Shown here in pieces: positions 1 through 10,810 of a DNA stretch of 64,000 nucleotides. The position numbers were made by a program, and so were the translations under genes. Source of the stretch: Ptychodera flava (taxonomy: Eukaryota > Hemichordata > Enteropneusta > Ptychoderidae). The first letter of the stretch is position 1, and each line of letters begins with the position of its first letter. The DNA lies in contig NC_091947.1 of the NCBI RefSeq assembly GCF_041260155.1, positions 23,880,115 through 23,944,114 on the forward strand, in the 5' to 3' direction. The notes beneath the pieces are model-generated. The model had not been told where the DNA came from, did no database searches, and saw only the letters and a program-made list of their open reading frames with translations.

Positions 1-624
1 TTAGTTCGCAACCAAAGATGTGTCCACTAATCTTCAGTCGTCCCTATTGTACATAATGCACTGTGTTTGGAAGGCTAGAGACGATGAAGAATACCAGTAT
101 GTGACTCTTTATAGAACGACACTTCTCCTGTGTACTGGAATTAACCAATATCATAGGATGAGTCAGCATGGCAGCCTTTCTATTCACCTATTACAACTCT
201 CACCAGTCTCCACTTGAGACAGGTTGAGTCATAGTATTACAGTAATGACAATTTTGTACCCTTACACTCACCAAAACATGTCTTGTTTCAAACACTGTCG
301 GACTCTGGAAACTCTACAACTTGAAAGAGAATGATATATTGAATGATATTATACTATGACTGTAGTGAGTATAAACACTGTAAAAAAAACTTTTATTCCA
401 TTTGAAATTTTGCAGACAATTTTTTATGCTCAAAGTCAACAATTTTCAGTCACTTTATAGTTTTGTTTCTTGCCAGAGCCTATAGACCTGGCTTATATGC
501 CATTTTCATAATTATGACATATACCACAGTCCCTCCACCCACATGGGTAGAGGGACTGTGCATATACCGGTACCAACAAAATGTGATATTTTATTATTTG
601 TGTGCCATGATTTGTTGACACCAG

Positions 625-2455
625 TTACCACTTCTTGAAGTACTGAAAGAGGAACAGCAAATAGTGATACCAGAAGTAGGATCAATAGTCACAGTCAAGG
701 TAAATTTCAACTTAACCTCGTCTTTTGTGTAAACTTTTTGTGTAAATCATGAGTTCTTTACAGCAACTGTTGTTCAAAGCAATCAAATCTATTTAATTTT
801 GGAAGTTTCTCCGGGAATTGGTAACTTCATGAAACTCTCTTTTGATTGGCGTTATAATTAATCACTGTAGCTTATATTATGTTTTCGCTGCTCATGAGCA
901 AAGACCAAACATGAAAAGATTTTGTTTCTCAAGTATGTCAATATATTCTAGTTGCATCAGCCTTTTTTAGACCTTTTTTTACAGTTGTCCTCACCATGTT
1001 CATGGCAGAAAATAATAACTGTAAGTGAAAGATCATTTGTATAAACAGTGAACTCATCGTCATTCACAAGGCTGTATGTATATAGTCATGTTTTAGTTAT
1101 GTTCATTTGGTCTGTTGGATCGTATGTGCTGAAAAAAACAAAAAGTAGAACAAAACAAAACATCATCATGGTATCGTTTATGTAGAAGACCTAGGATGAC
1201 AGCATACCCATGATAGTAGCAACTGAGCAACACAGCGCCCCCATTGGTCATGAAATGTGTACTTTTGTTTCTCTGTATGAAAGATGAACACTTGATCGTA
1301 TTATTTCCAGATAACCAATGTAAGTACAAGATTCTGCAAGTGTATCATATTGTGTGTAGCAGACATGCCACTCAAAGAAAATTTCAGAGGGATGATCCGG
1401 AAGGAAGACGTTCGGGCAACGGAAAAAGACAGAGTAGAAATGTACAAGAGTTTCCGACCTGGAGATATTGTAATAGCCAAAGTCGTATCCTTGAATTGAA
1501 ATCTCTGAATTATCATTTTTGGTGGTAGTTTTACATGGAAGTTTTGTCTTCTCTGTAAAGGTGTTCATGTTTTTACCAGACATGTAGATTACTTCCCTGT
1601 GTACTGTAAAATGATGTCAGTGACTTGTTTCCTTGACAACTGATGCAGCTGTCTTTGGGCGATGCCCAGTCTTATCTCTTAACAACAGCAGAGAATGAAC
1701 TGGGTGTAGTGTTGGCGCAGAGTGAAGCTGGTGAGTTTATCTTTCAACCTCCAGCCTTTCATCACCGTGATTTGATCCAAAGCCATTGTTGTCAATTGTG
1801 ATTGTGTATCTTTTCACGGGGAACTTGGCTGAACAGGTTGAAAGTTATCAGAACCTGTGAACAATCATGGCTACAGTACACAACACAGCTGAGAAAACAA
1901 AAAACCAAGTCAAAAGAATTTTATGAAAGTATGAGTGTGATGTGATGGGGAAATTCTGTACATCATGCAGGAGTATGTCACCTCCTTTCTAAAAAATAAA
2001 CAAATTTATCAGTGTGTGATTTTTAGGATAGATCTGAATTTCCAAGTAAGAAAGATACAAGGTGATTGAAACTAATGCCAAACTTCAAAGCAGCATGTAC
2101 TTACTGATGATTGGTGCTTGGATGATGTAATACAAGGTTTTTTTGCTATATTGCATTTAGAGAATAAAATTCAGAATATCAAGGATTCAATGTCACTGAA
2201 TCCTTGATATTCTAACTTTTTTTCTGTCAATCCAATACAGACAAAAACCTTGTATCAGAAATACCAATCATCAGTAAATTTGATGTCAAATATGAGTATC
2301 TTCAGACACTAGCAAAATATAAATGTTTACTCTAATTTGTTGCAGGAGTCAACATGATCCCAATTAGTTGGTGTGAGATGCAGTGTCCTAAAACACACAT
2401 CAAAGAATTCAGAAAAGTCGCCAAAGTACAGCCACAACACATCTTGGCAAGCTAG
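625..2455 (+). CDS. EXOSC1: EXOSC1 (CSL4), RNA exosome cap subunit, 3' part
   Basis: Four exons read as the C-terminal two thirds of exosome component 1: 625-699, 1311-1484, 1649-1730 and 2346-2455 (stop TAG). All junctions are GT-AG and the frame is continuous. The joined protein contains IPEVGSIVTVK, then ADMPLKENFRGMIRKEDVRA, YKSFRPGDIVIAKV, LTTAENELGVV and ISWCEMQCPKTH, which align nearly residue for residue with human EXOSC1. The S1-type RNA-binding domain spans exons 1311-1484 and 1649-1730. The family forms the cap of the nuclear and cytoplasmic RNA exosome and recruits the catalytic subunits. The N-terminal exons are not in the window and lie left of position 1. The last intron holds a small hairpin element. 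Confidence 0.95.
2102..2276. mobile_element. Short hairpin (MITE-like) element in the last EXOSC1 intron
   Basis: The ends are inverted repeats: TACTGATGATTGG at the left and its complement at the right. Inside them is a second complementary pair (TACAAGGTTTTT and its complement). In the centre are perfect 17-base arms at 2173-2189 and 2197-2213 around a 7-base loop. No coding potential is seen. The nested hairpin is typical of non-autonomous DNA-transposon remnants. I see no convincing target duplication. Confidence 0.5.
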
Positions 2456-2523
2456 CAGTTCATTATTTGAAAAATATCATTTCTTTCATATTTTAGTTTT
2501 TAAAACTGTACATTGTTTCTTTC

Positions 2524-2529
2524 AATAAA
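2524..2529 (+). terminator. EXOSC1 polyadenylation signal
   Basis: A canonical AATAAA lies about 70 bases after the EXOSC1 stop codon in AT-rich sequence. It is the likely cleavage signal of that transcript. Confidence 0.7.
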
Positions 2530-4396
2530 CTTCTATAAAATATGCCAGTCTGTTTTTCAAAGTTGATACTTAATATGATTCTCAAAATACCATGAGGAAG
2601 TCTTTCACCTTTTAATTTTCATTTCTCCACACTGGCCAAAGGATTCGCTCGGAAAGAGTATATAAAAATTGTTAATCTATCGAAGAAGGTGCACAGTTTG
2701 ACTGCATAGACTGAGTGCAGAGTTTTTTCTGTTCTTTATTTCATAAAGTGAATGTGTGAAATGTATAAAGGTTAAACAATGCAACTGTTTCAACATGTCA
2801 TAAAAAATTTAAGAAGTTTGTTTATTTACAAAACATGGATATGAAAACTGCCTATCAAAAAAATATGTACAGAGAAATTGGCAAAAATATCAAAATGATT
2901 CATTTTTATTGGGACAGTAAATAATATGTGATATGTCAGTCTCTTTATGCCTGAGATTTCAAAGTCATCATAAAAAACAAGACAATCTCTTTGATGAATA
3001 TATTTGTGAACTTGTAACATAAACTTGGCAAATGTTATCTTCACAGGGGACAGATTCAATTGAATTTTGCACATGTTGCTCCTCATTAATCTCCTGAAAA
3101 CACTGTAGTTCAGTTTACCCAAAGATCTGGTGATTGCACTGGTAAATGAAAAGCATGGAACAAGTGAAGTTCATTTTGCCTGCAACAAACTTTGGCTAAA
3201 AAGCTACAACACAGTTGTTGTCTAGTGAGGAAGCACAGGTGGTTTGATAGGTTTTTAGCTCATATTTGGTATATGTATAAATACCAAAAAGAGCTTATAT
3301 GGTGAGTCGGTGGCGTCTGTATGTCTGTCTGTATGTTAGTATGTGCGGATGTATGTTTAATAATGAATTTTGTGACAAAACTGTGTACTTGGGCCAGTCT
3401 TAACATCAACACAAGTGCCAAAAACTGCAGCGAGGAATTACAAGCAGGACGTGAAAATGACTTGTGTGGAACATTTCTGAATATAAAGTGGAAAGGTGTA
3501 AAATGGAAATGTTTGATATATCATAAAAGTGGCATTTCTATAACAGGATAACAACTCTTCCAGAAACTTTCACTTCATTAAGATAATATTGACATCTGCC
3601 AATCTACAATCCAAACTCTCAATTTACTTATCAATCTCAGAACTGATTGAGTATCTTGATATACTGAAAGATAAGTGTTGTACTTTGAAACTTTGCTTCA
3701 GAACCAGTGGATGGTCTGAATCTGAAAACTCCAAAAATACTGCACAGACACAAAACTAACATATTCTTCTGTACGCATGAATAGAAGTATTTGGTTTTCA
3801 ATACAGCTGCATGAATGCCATTTTTGCTGACACGTGCCGTTTTACGATTGTTCTTCCCTATTTTATTGAATCTTGCAAGTTGCATACAACTGAACTGAGA
3901 GAAGTCAATCAAGGACAGCCCATACCATTTGGTACCTGAAGTGCCATACAAACTTTCTTTGTGAAAGGAAATACTTCAGATCAACAGTTGTTCAGAATAT
4001 TGTGAAAGTGACTCTGATGAAATTGAAATGAGCAAGGAATCGTGATGGATGAATTTTTCTGATTGTAAAAAGGTTACCACTTTTAGCCATACCATTTTGA
4101 AATCATTTTGATCTATATTCCAACATTCATCTCACAATCTTTCTTCATTCTCCTTTTATTTATTACATAAAAACAATGCTTGTCATTTTAAACACTTTTG
4201 AATCTTCTATCTCATTATTAAAAGACGTTTATTTTCTTTATTCTATTTTTTCGCTGTGCTTTCTACCCTCTCAGTACTGCCACTCAATACTCTTTCTTTA
4301 TAATTCTAGTAAAAAAGTGTAATATATTCTGTCACTAGCTAAATTTTATATCTAGATAAAAAAAGCAGCTTTACGTGTTGACTTATTTGATATTCC
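2530..4396. other. Intergenic region between convergent EXOSC1 and C6orf163-like genes
   Basis: The open frames here are short and show no family resemblance. The region contains one copy of a dispersed hairpin repeat near 3251. Its right end probably forms the 3' UTR of the minus-strand coiled-coil gene, since TTTATT (AATAAA on the minus strand) occurs at 4155-4160. Confidence 0.6.
3251..3358. repeat. Dispersed hairpin repeat, copy 1
   Basis: About 78 bases are nearly identical to 33990-34070. The repeat starts with TTTTTAGCTCATATTTGGT, then has its imperfect complement ATACCAAAAAGAGCTTATAT, then AGTCGGTGGCGTCTGTATG and a TATG-rich tail. Two near-identical copies 31 kb apart in unrelated introns or intergenic DNA show an interspersed family. 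The superfamily is not recognised. Confidence 0.75.
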
Positions 4397-7300
4397 CTAC
4401 TTCAAAAGAAAATCTGCTTGCCCCTCATCAAAACCGTCACATTTGTTGATGAAATTCTGGAATTCTTTCTTTAGGTCATCGTATTTTTCTCTCATATGCT
4501 GCTTGTCCTCTCCCAGCTTGGAAATAACTCTCAGTGCCTGCTGGTGATTATCATAATGAGTCCTGATTTGTTGTTCAAGGTGGGTCACATGATTTGCATG
4601 TTCACCTTTGACCCTGGCAAGCTCATCGGCGGCCACTTTCCTTTCCCTCCTAATGGCTTCTGCAACAGCGAGTTCTTTTTCTCTAACTAACTTGGCTTTC
4701 AATTCTGCCAGCACTTGTTTTTTGTCAGTTGCAGCCGCTTCTGCAGTTTCCTTTTCCTTCTGTGCTACTTGCCTGTTGGAAAGGTATAGTGAAAAAAATT
4801 CAGAAACGGTAGCAAAAGTGTTCATCTTTATGTGTATGTGAAATATGTTGAGGCTTCTACTCATAACTTTTGATGTCTTACCAATATTTTAGTCTGTAAA
4901 AGATATTTTCTTGTTCTAAAACCAATATCATCTCAAAATCTGCAGTGTTCAAATTATCTGACTGTGTGTATGTCATGTCCAGTGTCATTGTCAGCAACTG
5001 AACTTTATTCTGGAGCAAAATTTGTCGACAAAGCTATGTCTCAAAATAATTTCAGGATAAAAATAAGAAAACTAAAATTTTTTATGCGACAAAGAAATTC
5101 AAATTGAAAGTGACAGGTTTTCTCCCGTTCAATCAGTTTGTGTACACTTCATTGGATACTTTTTCAATAAATGTATTTGATCTCAAACCATTGTTTGAAG
5201 ACTTGCAAATCCTTGACTGGCCACTTGATGTACGGGTCTTTACATCATTGTAAAAGAAGCAACGGAGATGAACCCAAAAACCCTTAGATACGTGTATTTG
5301 CTAGCACATTATTTGATAATTTATTGCCAGTTCACTGGCTGCAGGTTATAACCATTTAATTTTTTAAGTCGTGATCTTTCATCAAATGGCTGCCAACCAA
5401 CTTCTTTTACATGTACTTTGCTCACTTTGGAAGGATCGGCCAGATGAGTGGCTCTTCCAGATGGCTATGGCAGCATAACATAGCTATAACAAAAATACAG
5501 CATAACATAGCTATAACAAAATACAGCATAACATAGCTATAACAAAAATAAAAAGTCATTCCATTGGAGAAAATCTAATGACCTTCCTGTAATATATATT
5601 TCCCCCTGAGTATAAAAAGCAATTCCAATGACAAGCAATCAACAACTTCAACACAAATGGTGGATCAGCAGCTTGACAGGAAGCATGTTATGTTTTGCAT
5701 CACTGCAAGACATTTTAAAACAACAAACATACTGCCTTTCAAATTAATCATTTTAATGTCATGCTTGTCACAATACAGGGCAGTCAACAAACTGGTAACA
5801 TGAAGATTTAAAGACATCTGCAGGTGGGAGTGATCAATAGTTCACAGCAAGACATAACAAAGTTTTCGTCCACAGTGTGACGATTCTTTGATCAAATTGT
5901 CTGGCCTCAGGTAATTTTGTCTCGAGAATTACAAAAGCTGAATAGCAATCATTCTTTCTCTCTATACCTTGCAATTTTGCTGCCTGCAGTTAAACCATAT
6001 TCTTTCAAGAACTTTTGTCTCTGTCAACAGTGGTCTACAATAATGAATTGGATCTTAATCTAGGACAATTGCATATGAATAAATAATCCTTGAACTGAGT
6101 GAGTTGAGAACATTATAGTTGCTATAACTACCATACATCATGAATTTTGTTAACACTTGCTGGAATTATACATTTAATGGAAGCATCAAAGCAGCATTGA
6201 AACTGTTCTATGTTTTGTTCCGCACAATTTAGATGATACAGTAAATCTTAAGAACCAGAAAACAGTTGATGAATTCTATTCTCTTTGTGCTGCTTTTGTA
6301 AATTTGTGCAATAAAGTAATCTTGTAACTTTGATAGTACCAGCCACTGCAAGGACAGTAGAGTTTCTTTCATTTTGCATCAACATTTCAAAGCCAATATT
6401 GACGATTTCTCCTCATATCCTGCCCCATGTCCTGTTCACTCAAGATTTCATGTCCTGTTGACTCAAGATTTCAATCTGATTGAACAAGTATGTGCCTTGA
6501 ATAATCACTCTGAACAATTCATTGATTAAACTTTGATATCAAAGATAACTGAACATGTTTGATAATCTTGCTGGAGTCATGCACAAGATAGGGCACCCCA
6601 GCTAGGAGGGCCAAAGATTACACTTTTAATCCCCTAGAATCTACCATTGCAAACGTAGGTATATGTTTATTCAATGATAATTTTCAACTCAAGCACCTAT
6701 GTAGGATCACTTACTTTGCCACTTTCTCAGCCATATCCTTTGCAATTTTTATTTCTTCCTCTCGTGCTTCAGCCACTGCCTTTGTCTTGGCTATTTCTCC
6801 TTCTTTTCTTGTCTTAGTAACTGCATCATGGAGTCTCTTTTCACCAGCTTCTCTCTCGGCTTTCACCTGTTCTATCGTTTCTCTCTGCAACTCCCCTTCA
6901 ACTCTCAGAATTTCTTCCTGTATTGATAGACGTGAACACAAATTGCAGAGAAATAAATAGTAATAAGGAATATATCATGTCATCATAATAAGGAATATAT
7001 CCTATGGTCATCCAGTAAAAATATCAAAATTAGTACGCTCACCATTGGTATATTCACCGTCTTGATAGATCACAAAGGTAAAATGACATTGTAATTGACA
7101 TTGTTTTGGGGAGGACTATAAATTTTGAAATTAACATACAGCATCCATACTCTATCTCAAGAACATAAACTCTTCAACCTAAAATGTTAGCTGCAAAACC
7201 AAAGTTGATTCCAGGCTTTCCTCTTTTGATAGTATGTACCCTTTTAAAATCACTCTGAAAATTGTTTTACTAAATTATCAATTCTAAAAAACTTTTTAAA

Positions 7301-8762
7301 TTTTCTGATAGAACTACATTGTATTTGAGATGTGTTGCAAGAAAAACTTCAAACCAAATACATTATATTGTGAGGAAAGAATTAACCAACTAATAAATGT
7401 ACGTAGTGAACTTGCATCCCAAAGTAAGCCTCACCTAATCAGGTCTGTGAATCTTATATTTGATGAATGCATATCAATTAAAACTAACAGTACAACTTAC
7501 AAGCAAACATGTTTTACTGTCCGGTCAGCTACACGTGTAGTATTCCTTACCTTAATTTCTTTTTCATGGGCTTTCTGCAAAGCTTTTATGGCTTTCTCCT
7601 TTTCAACTAATGCGTGCTGTCTACACTTCTCAAGGGCTTCCTCTTTGATTGTTTCAGCTTCTTTCCAGACTTCTTGTTTTGCCGCCTCCACAGCATTTTC
7701 CCTGTCTTTGTCGAATTGCTTCTCTACATCTTTCTGTATGACATCACCAATATCTAACGACCATAAAAGAAAGCAGACATTTTACAAAATTGCTGTGAAA
7801 TGTATGATGCTATTACTGGTTGCACAAGGAAGTTTTAACTAAAAGTAAATATTTCAAAATTATTATAATAATTACTCTGTTTGTATCCTTTCTCTAAATC
7901 GTCACCAGTTTGTTGTTTTAACCAGAAGAGATATTATCATATCATTCATAAACAGACATGAAAAGTTTGGAGAAGAATGTCCATTAACACAAATGCATAA
8001 TCAAAGTCCTGCATTTTTGCTCTACAAAGTTCACTGAGTATTTAAATTAAAATATTTTTGTCCTGTAATTTACTATGAACTGAAAGCAATTTTTCAAATT
8101 CTTGGCTGGCTTGACAGAGATTCATCGTGTGGGACAACTAGTTCCATGTGTTACTACAGTCCCTAGTTGGAAACACAGGTATAACTTAAGTCAATGATTG
8201 AACTGATAGTGTCAAATTACCATGGCAACAGTGTCACCATACTAAACTTTATTTGAAATCAATTATCACAAGGGGTGTTTATTAGATTGTGTTGGGAACA
8301 CCCTTTTAATAATAAACAGAACCATGGACATAGTAATAATACATGAAACTATTGTTATAGACGTACAATAGGAATGTATCGATATTTATATTGTCATTAA
8401 TAGACTTGCTTCTCTCCTTCAACGGTATGTGACAACGTATGAAGGTCCCCCTGTAACGCTGACTGGTTCACTGAAATGCAATGTATTTGTCAGGGATAAT
8501 TTTACGTTGAATTGTTACCGCAACGAAAACAGGGGTCTAGAATTACCTTAGGCATAGGTTAGACTAGCAACAGTTGATGTATTTGTTTTCGCAAAATTAG
8601 AACTTCCCATGTGGAAACCAATGCTGGGATGATGTCTAACTTACCTACAATAGTTCTGTGCGTGTAGGCTTGCACCTGGACGGGTTTGCTATCTTCGTAT
8701 CGGAGTGGCATTCCATCATACCGCGGAGAAAGTGCGCGGTCTCTTTCTTGCTCCCGCGGCAT
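4397..8762 (-). CDS. C6orf163: C6orf163-like coiled-coil protein
   Basis: Four minus-strand exons: 8645-8762 (ATG at 8762-8760), 7551-7753, 6715-6917 and 4397-4772 (stop TAG). Phases match at every junction and sum to 300 codons (299 residues; the human protein is about 329). The first exon has VQAYTHRTIV followed by DIGDVI, like the human YTHKDIL...DIG segment. Almost everything after it is charged, heptad-rich coiled coil (long runs of E, K, A). The end, FINKCDGFDEGQADFLLK, resembles human YINYTFPKLSPGHADFIL. The molecular function of this family is unknown; the human gene is testis-enriched. Two X-box-like sequences nearby suggest ciliary or axonemal expression. The third intron contains a 27-bp tandem triplication. 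Confidence 0.8.
5471..5550. repeat. Three-copy tandem repeat, 26-27 bp unit
   Basis: The unit starts CAGCATAACATAGCTATAAC and is followed by an A-rich spacer. It occurs three times back to back with only a one-base length change. The array lies in the last intron of the C6orf163-like gene. Confidence 0.85.
8216..8229. promoter_or_regulatory. RFX X-box-like palindrome in C6orf163 intron 1
   Basis: ATTACCATGGCAAC matches the RFX X-box consensus RYYNYY-N(1-3)-RRNRAC with a 2-base spacer. RFX factors activate ciliary genes through such sites. It lies about 530 bases inside the gene from the start codon, in the first intron. Function is inferred from sequence only. Confidence 0.45.
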
Positions 8763-9305
8763 CCTATTTCAGTATTTGGCAATATCTACCCGAATAACAA
8801 GACTGTACTTCAGTCCCCCTTACTGTAAACGGTAGCACTGTGCTGGAGCCTTTCCAGTGTAGTTCTGTTCACGCCGGGTTCCAAGTCGTCCGTTCAGAAT
8901 GCAAACAATTTATTTTCAGCTGATACCGTGATGTAAAAAATATGGCTATTCGGGGCGGTTTCCTTCCACTGGAATGCTACTGTAATAGCAGATCGCAGGA
9001 AGCTGATTACACACGTATGTATACGGCCATTGATTTTAGTGTATATTTTCACACGGCGAAGCAGGTGCCTAACAGCACAGGAGGAATGCCTTGCATGTAT
9101 TAGAAAATAGTTCACCGGGGCTGGGTATTTCTGTATCTTCGGTACGATATTTCCCGACAAAATGAAACCTCTGTCATTTATATTTATAAATTGTATTACT
9201 CACATATTTCAAAACAGTTTCTTGTAGAATTAACGTGAAATTTTGAGGATGCCTGCGGTTACTGCGGAATGATTTTTCAAGAATTGTCTACTGTGATTCG
9301 ATCTA

Positions 9306-9318
9306 GTTACTAAGCAAC
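9306..9318. promoter_or_regulatory. RFX X-box-like site upstream of C6orf163-like gene
   Basis: GTTACTAAGCAAC fits RYYNYY-N-RRNRAC with a 1-base spacer. It lies about 545 bases upstream of the C6orf163-like start codon, between two divergent genes whose families are testis or cilium associated. No binding can be shown from sequence alone. Confidence 0.5.
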
Positions 9319-9851
9319 GGCCGTAGCTGGCGCTCTAATGTTTCATGCAGTTCCAACAGGTGGTTCAGTTCATATACACACTATCTAACATTCGGAAATG
9401 CGTTGGTGACTTATAGTTTGAAATGGCTTAATCTGCACGTATTGTAAAATTTTAAATGTGGACATTTAAACTCGGAAAATTGTGTCTGCATCAGAGCATG
9501 TAACCTGCCAGTATATTAATTCATTAAACTTTTCAAATTGTTCTCCATCATAATACTGTACACCAAGAAAACTAAATTTATTCGTCTTATAATCATTGGG
9601 AGAATAAAATTTTTGTCAAAATATGCGGTAATACATTTTACAGAAGTACAAATACGAGATGTACTGAAAAAGTAAAAGAATAGGCTATATAACAAAACAC
9701 AATATGATCTGAGCAAATTTGAACATGTGTCATAAACCTTGTTTTGTATTTTGATTTTTTTGAGAAAGAAATCCAAGATCTTTTACCCGCTTTTACCGAT
9801 TGACCTCGATAACATCTCGAACGTCAATATAAAGATGAAACCCTGTTCTCT

Positions 9852-9872
9852 CCCCCCCCCCCCCCCCCCCCC
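9852..9872. repeat. Poly-C tract (21 C)
   Basis: An uninterrupted run of 21 cytosines in the divergent intergenic region. Smaller runs occur at 12822-12836 and 54801-54813. Confidence 0.95.
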
Positions 9873-9967
9873 GGTCTATGGTTCAACATGCTGAATACAG
9901 GTACCTCGTATACTGCCGCGCTTCATTACCCAGAATTCCATAGTCCGAACCATAGAAACAAACATAA

Positions 9968-9979
9968 CAAGATGGCGGC
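9968..9979 (+). promoter_or_regulatory. YY1-type motif, probable HEATR4 transcription start region
   Basis: CAAGATGGCGGC is a perfect match to the YY1 consensus, which in animal promoters typically sits just downstream of the transcription start. Its ATG would open only a 7-codon frame (MAASSRI), so it is not the protein start. A consensus donor (GTAAGT at 10047-10052) follows. An acceptor (TGCAG ending at 10792) lies 18 bases before the HEATR4 ATG. A non-coding leader exon of roughly 9960-10046 is therefore likely. Confidence 0.5.
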
Positions 9980-10257
9980 GTCCTCTCGAATTTGAAGTCA
10001 GGCCTATTTTTTATGACATTTTTGCATTTTAACGGAGGATGAGAGGGTAAGTATTGATATGTTAATTTGCATAACTTGCAATATTGTGTCTTACCCATTT
10101 TAAGCCATCGGTCGGGCAGTCTAACGCGATTAGTTCACTGTAACGTCTGCCAAACGAGTCTGGGCCCAGTCAGTTTACAAGGTTTACGTACAACTTGCCC
10201 ACTATGAGCGGTTCCCACCCAGGCGTTATGTGGGACCGGGTAGTTTGTAGAAGTGTA

Positions 10258-10345
10258 GTTTATGCTACGTTCCGACGTTCTGATATGTAGCCTTACCGTA
10301 CGGTAAGGCTACATATCACTCAGAACGTCGGAACGTAGCATAAAC
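10258..10345. repeat. Long perfect hairpin (42-bp arms) in probable HEATR4 leader intron
   Basis: The arms 10258-10299 and 10300-10345 are exact complements except for a 4-base insertion (CTCA, 10319-10322). The centre is CCTTACCGTACGGTAAGG. Outside the perfect stem, imperfect complementarity continues (for example TAGTTTGTAG... against its complement) to about 10200 on the left and 10420 on the right. This suggests a foldback transposable element about 220 bp long. Confidence 0.8.
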
Positions 10346-10810
10346 TCACACCATAACTACACTATTACAAACTACACGGTCCACATACACCTCTGTGGTT
10401 TCCCACTACAACTCTCATCCGGTCCCGAGGACCATAGACTCATTGTGATAGGCAGAGTCATGTGCTTCTTCAGTTTACTCCGGGTGCTTCATTACTGTCT
10501 AACAGTTATAAAGACCGTGATAAAACCACGAATTGCAAATCTCTCGAAGCAGTATCTATCATCGGAGAAAGTGTGATCAGATTCAGAAACACCCCGCCCC
10601 GAAGCCTATGAAAATCACGCAATTTGTGAACATTTCAGTTTTCTGAATCAGTCTTTCAGTTTTGTCATCAAAGACGTTTTAAACGCTTTAGTAATGAAAC
10701 ACTCATCATACTGTTCGAGCATGACATATATTTATCTTTACCACAGATGGTCATGTAGTTATATGTTTCCCTTGTTTGACTGTTAACTGCAGGTAAAGAA
10801 AACAGAAAAG

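Larger units (their letters stand above)
8763..10810. other. Divergent intergenic region of C6orf163-like and HEATR4
   Basis: About 2 kb separates the two start codons. It contains an X-box-like site at 9306, a 21-C homopolymer (9852-9872), a YY1-type motif near 9968, a possible HEATR4 leader-exon donor at 10047 and a long hairpin around 10300. No open frame here has family support. Confidence 0.6.

Noticed and set aside
985-1020. 36-base segment with good acceptor and donor inside an EXOSC1 intron, in phase
   Set aside because: It would insert 12 residues (LSSPCSWQKIIT) into the S1 domain with no counterpart in the family. Joining 699 to 1311 already reproduces the conserved sequence.
9883-10098. 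71-codon minus-strand frame with paired Cys
   Set aside because: It overlaps the YY1-bearing probable HEATR4 leader exon, has no family resemblance and no clear splice partner.
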